DNA from: Rhizobium sp. CSW-27
GTDB taxonomy: Bacteria; Pseudomonadota; Alphaproteobacteria; Rhizobiales; Rhizobiaceae
Direction: 5' to 3'
Length of the DNA: 64,000 nt
Assembly (NCBI RefSeq): GCF_018760785.1
Contig: NZ_JAHHZO010000003.1
Span: forward strand, 310,001-374,000
Below the pieces are notes generated by a model. The model saw only the letters and a list, made by a program, of their open reading frames with translations, was not told the DNA's origin and made no database searches. The position numbers and the translations under genes are program-made. Of the stretch, positions 17,701 to 24,467 are shown one piece after another (positions within the stretch are counted from its first letter, which is position 1; each line of letters opens with the position of its first letter).

Positions 17701-17893
17701 TTGCCACCGTCTGGGCAATCACCGTCGGATTGGCACCCGGATAGGTGGCGCGCACCACCACGGAGGGCGGCACCACCTCGGGATATTCGGAAATCGGCAG
17801 GGCGCGCAGGCCGATCAGGCCGGCAACCACGATCAGGATCGAAAGAACCGCGGCAAAGACCGGACGATCGACGAAAAAGCGGGAAATGTTCAT
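14705..17893 (-). CDS. RND multidrug efflux pump, AcrB/MexB (HAE1) family
   Basis: 1062 residues, the full length of the HAE1 family. The proton-relay residues are intact: paired Asp in IGIVVDDAIVVVENVERN near residue 405, and the Lys in GLSAKNAILIVEFA near residue 935. The N-terminus NISRFFVDRPVFAAVLSI is canonical. The pump would export hydrophobic compounds from the inner membrane and periplasm through an adaptor and an outer-membrane channel. The adaptor gene lies 89 bases upstream on the same strand, but no outer-membrane factor is present here, so a TolC homologue encoded elsewhere is required. It converges with the TctDE-linked binding protein. Confidence 0.95.
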   Translation of the reverse strand: MNISRFFVDRPVFAAVLSILIVVAGLIGLRALPISEYPEVVPPSVVVRATYPGANPTVIAQTVATPLEEQINGVEDMLYMSSQATSDGVLTLTVTFRLGTDPDKAQQLVQNRVSQAELRLPAEVRALGVSTVKSSPDLMMVVHLVSTGDRYDLTYLRNYATLNVKDRLARIDGVGQVQVFGAGDYSMRIWLDPQKVAERGLAASDITTAIGQQNVQAAAGIIGASPSLPGVDLQLNVNARGRLQTPEEFGAIVVKTGENGEVTRLRDLARIELGAADYSLRSLLDGKPAVAIPVFQAPGSNAIAISDAVQQTMQDLQKAMPDGVRYEIVYDTTKFVRASIDKVVDTLLEAIALVVLVVILFLQTWRASIIPLIAVPVSIIGTFAVMYAFGFSINALTLFGLVLAIGIVVDDAIVVVENVERNIENGLSPREATYRAMREVSGPIIAIALVLVAVFVPLAFITGLSGQFYRQFALTIAISTVISAINSLTLSPALAALLLKDHHAPKDFVTRGMDRLLGWFFRGFNRAFGAASRGYGRTVGGLLGRKSMVMVIYMALVVATYSMFNAVPGGFVPAQDKQYLIGFAQLPDGATLDRTEDVIRKMSDIALAQPGVKNALAFPGLSINGFTIGSNAGIVFAVLDDFEERKDPSLSGGAIAMALNQKYAGIGDAFIAMFPPPPVNGLGSTGGFKLQIEDRAGFGYQTLDETTKAVIAKAYQTPELAGIFSSFQVNVPQLFADLDRVKAQQLGVSVTDVFQTLQIYLGSLYVNDFNAFGRTYSVRVQADAQYRAKPEDIGQLKVRSQTGEMIPLAALLKVEASTGPERTTRYNGFLAADINGGPAPGFSSGQAEAAIEKILRETMPAGIDFEWTDLTYQQILAGNSSIIVFPLALLLVYLVLAAQYESLTLPLSIIMIVPMGVLAALAGVWYTGGDNNIFTQIGLVVLVGLSAKNAILIVEFARELEFEGRTPVQAAVEASRLRLRPILMTSMAFIMGVIPLVVSTGAGAEMRAAMGVAVFSGMIGVTFFGIFMTPVFYILARLLTRNRPLRQHGAPAAAIGEVHPVA

Positions 17894-17930
17894 GGGGAAA
17901 GTCCCTCACGGAGGACAAAGGGAAAGCTGT

Positions 17931-17952
17931 CCTGCGGCCATCCGGCCGCAGG
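17931..17952 (-). promoter_or_regulatory. Intercistronic hairpin between adaptor and pump genes
   Basis: A perfect 9-base inverted repeat (CCTGCGGCC / GGCCGCAGG) with a 4-base loop sits in the 89-base gap between the RND adaptor and pump genes. It has no clean U-tract, so partial termination or mRNA processing that sets adaptor-to-pump ratio is more likely than full termination (inference). Confidence 0.4.
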
Positions 17953-17982
17953 GCTTGAACTGTCGGAAATGTGGCTGGCGGG

Positions 17983-19158
17983 TTAGTCGTTCAGCGCCGT
18001 CTGCTCCTGCGGCTGGACGACGGCACCCGGCCGGATGCGCTGCAGGCCGCTGACAACGATGCGGTCGCCGGCACTCAGCCCCTTCTCCACGATGCGCTTG
18101 CCTTCGACCGCGGCACCGAGCTCTACCTGGCGATAGGCGACGGCATTGCCGGACTCGACCACGAAGACGAACTTCTTGTCCTGGTCCGTTCCAACCGCCC
18201 GCTCGCTGATCAGCAGGTGATCTTCCGACCGGGGCTGGCCCATGCGGATGCGGACGAACTGGCCGGGGATGAGGCGACCGTCCGGATTGTCGAACACCGC
18301 CCGCACCCGGATCGTACCCGTCGCGGCATCGATCTCGTTGTTGATCAGCTGCAGACGCCCGGTCAGCGGTGCAGCCTTCTCCTCGGTCGTCACCTGCACG
18401 GGGATCTGCTCCAGCGCGGCAAGCCCCTCCCTGGCCGGCAGGGTCGAAAGGATCTGCTGCAGATAACCCTCGTCGATGGTGAAGCTCGCATAGATCGGAT
18501 CAACCGAGACAAGCGTGGTCAGCGCCTGCGAGGACGGTCCTTCGGCCACGAGATTGCCGGGGGTGACCTCCAGCTGGCCGAGACGCCCGGCAATCGGCGC
18601 GCGGATTTCGGTATAGCCGAGATTGAGTTCGGCGAGACGGAGCGCCGCCCTGGCGGACTGAAGCGCGGCCAGGGCGGAGGCGTGATTGCTCTGGCGCTGG
18701 GCAAGTTCGCTTTCGGAAATCGTGTTGCGGGCAAGCAGCGTCGTGCCGCGGTCGAGTTCGGTGCGGGCAAGGTCGAGCTTCGCCTGAGCGGAGGCCACCT
18801 CGCCACGCGCCTGATCGACCGCCGCCTTGTAGGGCTCCGGATCGATCGAGACCAGAAGGTCACCCTTCTTCACCAGCCCCCCTTCCCGGAAGTGGACGGA
18901 CTGGATGACGCCCGCCACCCGCGGCCGGATCTGTACCCGGTCGACGGCTTCCAGGCGGCCGGAGAATTCCCGCCACACCGAGACGGCCCGCGGCTCGACG
19001 GTGGCAACCGTTACCGGAATGGCCGGCGCGGCTGCGGCCGCGGCGGGGGCTGCCCGGGCGTCGCGCGGCCGATCCAGATAAAGCGAGCCACCGGCGATTG
19101 CCAATGCAGTGGCCAAAGCGGTTCCCCACAGGGCCGCGCTCCTGATCCTTGCGGTCAT
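17983..19158 (-). CDS. RND efflux periplasmic adaptor (membrane fusion protein)
   Basis: 391 residues, the standard length of AcrA/MexA-type adaptors. It has an N-terminal signal anchor (AALWGTALATALAIAGGSLY) without a lipobox Cys, so it is not a lipoprotein as AcrA is. The lipoyl/hairpin region starts at RVAGVIQSVHFREGGLVKKGD, coiled-coil helices follow, and the C-terminal barrel includes GDRIVVSGLQRIRPG. ATG 19158 is preceded by AAGGAGA. It is co-transcribed with the pump gene downstream and lies 63 bases after the hydrolase-like gene. Confidence 0.93.
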   Translation of the reverse strand: MTARIRSAALWGTALATALAIAGGSLYLDRPRDARAAPAAAAAAPAIPVTVATVEPRAVSVWREFSGRLEAVDRVQIRPRVAGVIQSVHFREGGLVKKGDLLVSIDPEPYKAAVDQARGEVASAQAKLDLARTELDRGTTLLARNTISESELAQRQSNHASALAALQSARAALRLAELNLGYTEIRAPIAGRLGQLEVTPGNLVAEGPSSQALTTLVSVDPIYASFTIDEGYLQQILSTLPAREGLAALEQIPVQVTTEEKAAPLTGRLQLINNEIDAATGTIRVRAVFDNPDGRLIPGQFVRIRMGQPRSEDHLLISERAVGTDQDKKFVFVVESGNAVAYRQVELGAAVEGKRIVEKGLSAGDRIVVSGLQRIRPGAVVQPQEQTALND

Positions 19159-19221
19159 GACACTCTCCTTCGGTTCCTGACGAACCGCCATGTGATGAGG
19201 GACGGGCCTGCTGCCCGTCGT

Positions 19222-20016
19222 CTAGATCGACAGTTCCGCGAGGAACTGCGAGAATTCGGCGCGGAACCGCGCGCACCAGGCACCGTCCCTGCCGTGATAG
19301 ATACCGGTCCAGCCGCAGGTGCCGGGCAGTATCCGGGTTGTGACGCCAACACCGGCCGTCTGCAGCCGCGCGGCGTAATCGAGGCTCTCGTCGCGCAGCG
19401 GATCGTCATCCGATGTCACGATCAGGGCAGGCGCAACCCCGGCCAGCCGCGAACACAGACAGGGCACGGCATAGGGATGCTGATAGCCGCAGGCCGATGC
19501 CAGGTAGCGGCTCCAGCCATCCGACCAGCGCTCACGCAGGCCGAGACCATCGGCACGGTTGAACGAGGCCGTCACCATGCGCGGATCGATCATCGGCGAC
19601 AGCAGAACCTGCCCCGCCAGTTCGTCCGGCATGGCATCCCGCGCCTTCAGCGCCAGGCTTGCCGCCAGGTTTCCGCCGGCCTCGTCTCCGGCCAGTACCA
19701 CCGCAGAGCGGGTGGCGGCAAACCGCCGGCGCTTGGCAACCAGATGTTTCAGCGCCGCGAAAGCGCGTTCCAGCGTCTGCGGGAACACGCTTCCCGAAGG
19801 CCCGCCATAATCGGCTTCCACCACCAGCGCCCCGGCTTCGGCCATGGCAAGGGCGACGGGCGCGTCCTCAAGGCCGGCAACCTTTTGGCGGAAGGCATTG
19901 CCGCGCAGGTAGAGAACCAGTGGCTGCGCCCGCCGCTGCTCGCTTCCCTCGTAGATGCGGTAGGAAAGCGGAAAGCCTCCAGCACCGTCATCTCCTGCAT
20001 GCCATTGCCGCGTCAT
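19222..20016 (-). CDS. Alpha/beta-hydrolase-fold protein of the HSL family with lost catalytic residues
   Basis: 264 residues, related to the hormone-sensitive-lipase (type IV) carboxylesterases. The fold is recognisable, but catalytic positions are altered: the HGGG oxyanion motif reads LRGNAF, the nucleophile elbow GDSAGG reads GDEAGG (codon GAG in place of Ser), and the loop expected to hold the catalytic His reads PGTCGWTG. The acid motif region SDDDPLRDES is retained. It is therefore probably not an esterase; it may be a ligand-binding pseudoenzyme. It is the first gene of the hydrolase-adaptor-pump run and is divergent from a LysR regulator, which suggests a role with the efflux system. 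Confidence 0.75.
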   Translation of the reverse strand: MTRQWHAGDDGAGGFPLSYRIYEGSEQRRAQPLVLYLRGNAFRQKVAGLEDAPVALAMAEAGALVVEADYGGPSGSVFPQTLERAFAALKHLVAKRRRFAATRSAVVLAGDEAGGNLAASLALKARDAMPDELAGQVLLSPMIDPRMVTASFNRADGLGLRERWSDGWSRYLASACGYQHPYAVPCLCSRLAGVAPALIVTSDDDPLRDESLDYAARLQTAGVGVTTRILPGTCGWTGIYHGRDGAWCARFRAEFSQFLAELSI

Positions 20017-20120
20017 CGGCCTGCTCTTGTGTCGCCAACGAAAGGGATGCCTTCCGTTCGTCTAGTTTTTATATTATTATCCCGTCAGAATGCACAAGCG
20101 TCGGAATTTCGATAACTCTA

Positions 20121-20135
20121 TTCCGAAAATCGGAA
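20121..20135. promoter_or_regulatory. Palindrome with T-N11-A geometry, candidate LysR box
   Basis: TTCCGA-AAA-TCGGAA is a perfect 15-base inverted repeat whose inner part satisfies the T-N11-A rule of LysR-type regulators. A further TCGGAA half-site lies at 20101-20106. All are in the 152-base region between the divergent hydrolase-like and lysR starts, next to an AT-rich tract at 20063-20080 that could hold the promoters. Likely autoregulation and control of the efflux operon (inference). Confidence 0.55.
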
Positions 20136-20168
20136 CAATATTGCGGCGCATCAGAACGGATTACGGCC

Positions 20169-21149
20169 ATGGACCAGCTTTCGGCAATGCGCGTTTTCAC
20201 CCGGGTGGTGGAAACCGGCAATTTTTCCAAGGCAGCGCTGTCGTTGAAGATGCCGAAGACGACGGTGACAAATCTCGTGCAGTCCCTGGAAGCGCATCTC
20301 GGCGCAAAGCTTCTGAACAGGACGACGCGCCAGGTGGTGGTGACCACCGATGGCGCGCTCTATTACGAGCGGGCCAGCCGGCTGCTGGCGGAACTGGACG
20401 AACTGGACGGCAGCCTGTCCAGTTCGCAGGCGCAACCCTCCGGCAAGGTGCGGGTCGCGCTGTCAGGCGCCTTTGCCGACCAGATCATCATGCCCTCGCT
20501 CTGCGATTTTCACAGCCGCTACCCTAAGATCCAGCTGGAATTCGATATCGGCGACCGCATCGTCGATTACATTGCCGAGAACGTCGATTGCGCCCTGCGG
20601 GGCGGAACTCCGAGCGACCAGTCGCTGGTGGCGCGCAAGGTGGCCGAACTGACGCTTCGCACCTATGCAGCGCCCCGTTATCTGGAGAAGATGGGCGTGC
20701 CGAAGCATCCGCGCGATCTGGAAGGACACTTCACCGGCATCGGCTACATGAAAGCCTATACAGGCCGCAATTTTCCGATGGAATTCCGCCAGGGCGACGA
20801 AGTGGTGGCGGTGGAACCGCGCTACGTGATCTCGGTCAACGAGTACCGCAGCTATGTGGCCGCCGCAGTGTCCGGCATCGGCATTGCGCAGGCGGTCTCC
20901 TTCATGGTGCGCGATCTCGTCGATCGCGGCGAGCTTGTCGAAATCCTGCCGGACTGGCTGCGCGATCCGATCCCGCTCTACATCGTCTATCCGCAAACCC
21001 GCCATCTGAGCAACAAGGTCCGCGTCTTCGTGGACTGGCTGGCCAAGAAACTGCAGGAGGTGGAGCGCTGCGAGCGGGAACTGCAGGCGCGCTGCACCAA
21101 GGCCCCTTTGACGGGCGTGCCCGCGATGGACGAGCGGCTGGCGGGCTGA
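20169..21149 (+). CDS. LysR-family transcriptional regulator
   Basis: 326 residues. The N-terminal winged helix (DQLSAMRVFTRVVETGNFSKAALSLKM-type start, residues 1-60) belongs to the large AaeR/PA2220-like subgroup, and a periplasmic-binding-like effector domain follows (VRVALSGAFADQIIMPSL from about residue 95). Start ATG 20169 gives the canonical LysR N-terminus. It is divergent from the hydrolase-like/RND operon and is the probable regulator of it. The extension past residue 300 is a basic and acidic helix of unknown use. Confidence 0.9.
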   Translation: MDQLSAMRVFTRVVETGNFSKAALSLKMPKTTVTNLVQSLEAHLGAKLLNRTTRQVVVTTDGALYYERASRLLAELDELDGSLSSSQAQPSGKVRVALSGAFADQIIMPSLCDFHSRYPKIQLEFDIGDRIVDYIAENVDCALRGGTPSDQSLVARKVAELTLRTYAAPRYLEKMGVPKHPRDLEGHFTGIGYMKAYTGRNFPMEFRQGDEVVAVEPRYVISVNEYRSYVAAAVSGIGIAQAVSFMVRDLVDRGELVEILPDWLRDPIPLYIVYPQTRHLSNKVRVFVDWLAKKLQEVERCERELQARCTKAPLTGVPAMDERLAG

Positions 21150-21225
21150 GCCGCGCCGCGTCCACCAATGACGCAAATGCCGGACCGGCAACAGCGCCCG
21201 CAGCGGCTTGAAAGAAAGGCAGTGC

Positions 21226-21930
21226 ATGACCGACAGGGACGCAAACGAGGCGACCGAACGCCGGCGCGGCTCCGGCGCCAAGATCGTCTACGACGTGCTT
21301 CGCGACGAGATCCTCGACCTGGTCCTGCCGCCCGGCGGGCCGATCGACGAGGTGGAGCTTGCCGAGCGCTTCGGCATGTCGCGGACGCCGATCCGCGAGG
21401 CGCTGGTGCGGCTGGCCGGCGAAGGCCTGATCGAAACACTGCCGAACCGCTCGGCCATCGTTTCGAACATCGACTTCCTCAACATGCACGCCTATTTCGA
21501 CGCGCTGACGCTGATGTACCGTGTGACCGGTCGACTGGCCGCCGAACATCACAAGCCGGCCGATATCGCGCGGATCGCCGCGCTGCAGGCGGAATTCGAA
21601 CGCGCGGTGGAGGCCCAGGATGCGCTGGCGATGATCGCCACCAATGCCGCCTTCCATCTGGCCATCGCCGAGGCCGGCCGCAACCCCTATTTCACCGCCC
21701 TGTTCAAGCGCCTGCTGGACGAGGGACGCCGCATCCTGCGCCTCTACTATCAGTCCTATGACGACCGTCTTCCGCACCGCTTCGTGGTGGAGCATGAGGA
21801 GATGATCGCCGCGATCGCCGCACGCGATCTCGTCCTTTCGGAACAGCTTGGCAAGGTGCATGCCGACCAGATCGTCGAGCAGGTGCGCAAGCTTCTGGTG
21901 CGCGAGGAGCGGCTTGACCTGATGCTCTGA
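21226..21930 (+). CDS. GntR-family regulator, FadR/FCD subfamily
   Basis: 234 residues: winged helix (KIVYDVLRDEILDL to ELAERFGMSRTPIREALVRLAGEGLIE, about residues 15-80) and an all-helical FCD effector domain whose metal/ligand-type residues include the Asp/His pattern NAAFHLAIAEAGRN near residue 140. ATG 21226 has AAAGG upstream; a TTG six codons earlier is less likely. It precedes a DapA-family gene and a FAD oxidase; in hydroxyproline clusters the equivalent GntR (HypR) represses the pathway. Confidence 0.9.
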   Translation: MTDRDANEATERRRGSGAKIVYDVLRDEILDLVLPPGGPIDEVELAERFGMSRTPIREALVRLAGEGLIETLPNRSAIVSNIDFLNMHAYFDALTLMYRVTGRLAAEHHKPADIARIAALQAEFERAVEAQDALAMIATNAAFHLAIAEAGRNPYFTALFKRLLDEGRRILRLYYQSYDDRLPHRFVVEHEEMIAAIAARDLVLSEQLGKVHADQIVEQVRKLLVREERLDLML

Positions 21931-21978
21931 CTGAGGGGTGACCGGCCCCCGCAAGGTCGCTTCCCAGCGCCCGGAAAT

Positions 21979-21990
21979 TTTGTCGACAAA
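21979..21990. promoter_or_regulatory. TTTGTCGACAAA palindrome, candidate GntR operator
   Basis: A perfect 12-base palindrome in the 159-base gap between the GntR gene and the DapA-family gene. It matches the general FadR-subfamily half-site style (TNGT..ACNA). It lies about 100 bases upstream of the DapA-family start, where a promoter is expected. Confidence 0.45.
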
Positions 21991-22089
21991 TAGAATACAA
22001 GATGCTATCACCCTGTCATAACGCGCTGGACGTCCGGCAGTCCGCACAGGACCCCGGCCGGTTCAGGCGCTTTCCAGAGGACGAGACGC

Positions 22090-23052
22090 ATGGCTTCGAA
22101 CATTTTCTCCGGCGTGGTTCCGGCGCTTATGACCCCCTGCAGGCCGAATCGAACACCGGATTTCGACGCGCTGGTGCGCAAGGCCGGCGAACTGATCGAA
22201 GCCGGCATGTCCGCCGTCGTCTATTGCGGCTCGATGGGTGACTGGCCGCTGCTGACCGACGCTCAGCGCATGGAGGGTGTTGCACGGCTGACCGAGGCCG
22301 GCATTCCGGTGATCGTCGGCACCGGCGCCGTCAACACCGCCTCCGCAGTTGCCCATGCAGCCCATGCCAGCAAGGTGGGCGCAAGAGGCCTGATGGTCAT
22401 CCCGCGGGTTCTGTCGCGCGGCTCGGTGATCGCGGCACAGAAGGCGCATTTCAAGGCCATCCTGTCGGCGGCGCCGGATCTGCCGGCTGTCATCTACAAC
22501 AGCCCCTATTACGGCTTTGCGACGCGCGCCGACCTGTTCTTCGCCCTGCGGGCCGAGCATCCGAACCTTGTCGGCTTCAAGGAATTCGGCGGCCCGAACG
22601 ACATGCGCTATGCGGCGGAAAACATCACCAGCCGCGATGACGAGGTGACGCTGATGATCGGCGTCGATACCGCCGTGTTTCACGGCTATGTCAATTGCGG
22701 CGCCAGGGGTGCCATCACCGGCATCGGCAATGTGCTGCCGAAGGAAGTGCTGCATCTGTGCCGTCTCGCGCAGGCTGCTGCCGCCGGCAATGCCGATGCC
22801 CGCCAGCGTGCGCAGGAGCTGGAGCAGGCGCTCGGCGTGCTTTCCTCCTTCGACGAAGGCCCGGATCTCGTGCTGTTCTTCAAGTACATGATGGTACTGA
22901 AGGGCGATGAGGAATACACGCTGCATTTCAACGAGACCGACATGCTGAGCGACAGCCAGCGCGGCTATGTGGAAGCGCAGTTCCGTCTGTTCAACACCTG
23001 GTATGCCGAGTGGAGCCAGCTTCCAGGCGCCGTAGAGGCCTGCAAGCCCTGA
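22090..23052 (+). CDS. DapA-family aldolase/lyase, probable 1-pyrroline-4-hydroxy-2-carboxylate deaminase
   Basis: 320 residues, TIM-barrel protein of the dihydrodipicolinate synthase/N-acetylneuraminate lyase family. The conserved Tyr lies in YNSPYYGF near residue 138 and the Schiff-base Lys in LVGFKEFGG near residue 163. It is not a biosynthetic DapA: context is a GntR repressor and a DadA-like oxidase, the set used for hydroxyproline, in which the lyase (HypD) dehydrates and deaminates pyrroline-4-hydroxy-2-carboxylate to 2-oxoglutarate semialdehyde. The epimerase and semialdehyde dehydrogenase of that pathway are not adjacent, so a different 2-keto acid substrate remains possible. Confidence 0.75.
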   Translation: MASNIFSGVVPALMTPCRPNRTPDFDALVRKAGELIEAGMSAVVYCGSMGDWPLLTDAQRMEGVARLTEAGIPVIVGTGAVNTASAVAHAAHASKVGARGLMVIPRVLSRGSVIAAQKAHFKAILSAAPDLPAVIYNSPYYGFATRADLFFALRAEHPNLVGFKEFGGPNDMRYAAENITSRDDEVTLMIGVDTAVFHGYVNCGARGAITGIGNVLPKEVLHLCRLAQAAAAGNADARQRAQELEQALGVLSSFDEGPDLVLFFKYMMVLKGDEEYTLHFNETDMLSDSQRGYVEAQFRLFNTWYAEWSQLPGAVEACKP

Positions 23053-23181
23053 GCCGCGGAGGGGGCGGCTGCAGCGGGAATCCGGCGTGCGGGGCACCTC
23101 TTCCTGTCGCGCCAGACCGACGGCGCTCCCTGCCACAGGACAAGAACCGGATCTGAACGTCGTTTGACGAGGTGGGTTGAG

Positions 23182-24423
23182 GTGAACAAGCCGGACGTGA
23201 TCGTCATCGGTGCAGGCGTTATCGGCCTTTCGGTGGCGGTAGCGGCGCAGGTGCGCGGCATGCGAGTGAGCGTACTTGACCGGGAGGGGCCGGCAGCCGG
23301 CGCCTCGGCGGGAAATGCGGGCGCATTTGCCTTTACCGACATTCTGCCGCTCGCCTCCCCCGGCATCCTGAAGAAGGCGCCCGGATGGCTGCTCGATCCA
23401 CTCGGGCCGCTGAGCCTTCCGCCGGCCTATGCCATGCGCATGGTGCCATGGATGTTTCGCTTCTGGCGCGCCTGCCATCCCTCGCGGATCGCCCATGCCA
23501 CGGCCGCCCAGACGGCGCTGATGGACCTGTCGAGAGCGGAGCTCGAACCCTTCCTCGCCGCCACCGAGACGCTTTCCATGCTGCGAAAGCAAGGCAACCT
23601 GCAGGTTTACGAGAGCGAGGAGGAGTTTCGGGCTTCCCTGCCAGGCTGGGAAGCGCGTCGAGAGCACGGCATCGCCTTCCAGCACATGGATGCCGAGGAG
23701 ATGGCCGCGCTGCAGCCCGGCCTCGCGCCGCGTTTCAGGCGGGGAACCTTCACCGCCGGCTGGTATTCCATCGCCGATCCCCGCCTCTACACGCTGGCGC
23801 TTGCCGCCCATGTTCGTGCCAGGGGCGGGATGATCGATCGCGCCGAGGTGCGCGCGCTGGCGCCACGGGAAGACGGCGTCGACGTCATCCTTGCTGACGG
23901 CAGCGTGCGGCCGGCCGCAAGAGTCGTGCTGGCGGCCGGTGCTTTTTCCCATCGCATCGCCCGCAGCCTGGGCGAACGGATCCCGCTGGAAACCGAGCGT
24001 GGCTACAACACCACTCTGCCGGAGGACGCCTTTGACCTGCGCACCCAGATCACCTTCGGCGGCCACGGCTTCGTCGTCACCCGGCTTTCGACCGGCATCC
24101 GGGTCGGCGGCGCGGTTGAATTGGGCGGCCTGAGACTGGCACCGAACTTCGCCCGCGCCGAGGCCATGCTGAAAAAGGGGAGTTCCTTCCTGCCCGGCCT
24201 GAAGACCGAGGGCGGGACACAGTGGATGGGCTTTCGTCCGTCACTGCCGGACAGCCTGCCGGCGATCGGCCGCGCCCGCCGTACGCCGCACGCCATCTAT
24301 GCCTTTGGCCACGGTCATCTGGGCCTCACCCAATCGGCCGGCACCGCGCGGCTGGTGGCCGACCTGCTGCTTAATGCGCCTCCCGCCATCGATCTTTCGC
24401 CGTTCTCGCCGCAGCGTTTCTGA
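23182..24423 (+). CDS. FAD-dependent amino-acid oxidase/dehydrogenase, DadA family (HypO-like)
   Basis: 413 residues. The Rossmann dinucleotide motif VIVIGAGVIGLSVAV lies at residues 5-19, and the C-terminal FAD block is RPSLPDSLPAIGRA followed by GHGHLGLTQSAGTARLV. The best start is GTG at 23182 with GAGG 9-12 bases upstream; a TTG six codons earlier also stays in frame. D-amino-acid dehydrogenases of this type oxidise cis-4-hydroxy-D-proline in hydroxyproline clusters. It lies 129 bases after the DapA-family gene on the same strand. Electron acceptor and exact substrate are unproven. Confidence 0.82.
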   Translation: MNKPDVIVIGAGVIGLSVAVAAQVRGMRVSVLDREGPAAGASAGNAGAFAFTDILPLASPGILKKAPGWLLDPLGPLSLPPAYAMRMVPWMFRFWRACHPSRIAHATAAQTALMDLSRAELEPFLAATETLSMLRKQGNLQVYESEEEFRASLPGWEARREHGIAFQHMDAEEMAALQPGLAPRFRRGTFTAGWYSIADPRLYTLALAAHVRARGGMIDRAEVRALAPREDGVDVILADGSVRPAARVVLAAGAFSHRIARSLGERIPLETERGYNTTLPEDAFDLRTQITFGGHGFVVTRLSTGIRVGGAVELGGLRLAPNFARAEAMLKKGSSFLPGLKTEGGTQWMGFRPSLPDSLPAIGRARRTPHAIYAFGHGHLGLTQSAGTARLVADLLLNAPPAIDLSPFSPQRF

Positions 24424-24467
24424 CGACGTCGCGACCGGCAGGCGCGCAGTGCGGCATCAGTCTGACG

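Noticed and set aside
14717-17986. A 1089-codon open frame on the plus strand opposite the RND pump
   Set aside because: Composition is dominated by His, Arg, Asp and Gly without hydrophobic core pattern; it mirrors the codon bias of the pump gene on the other strand.
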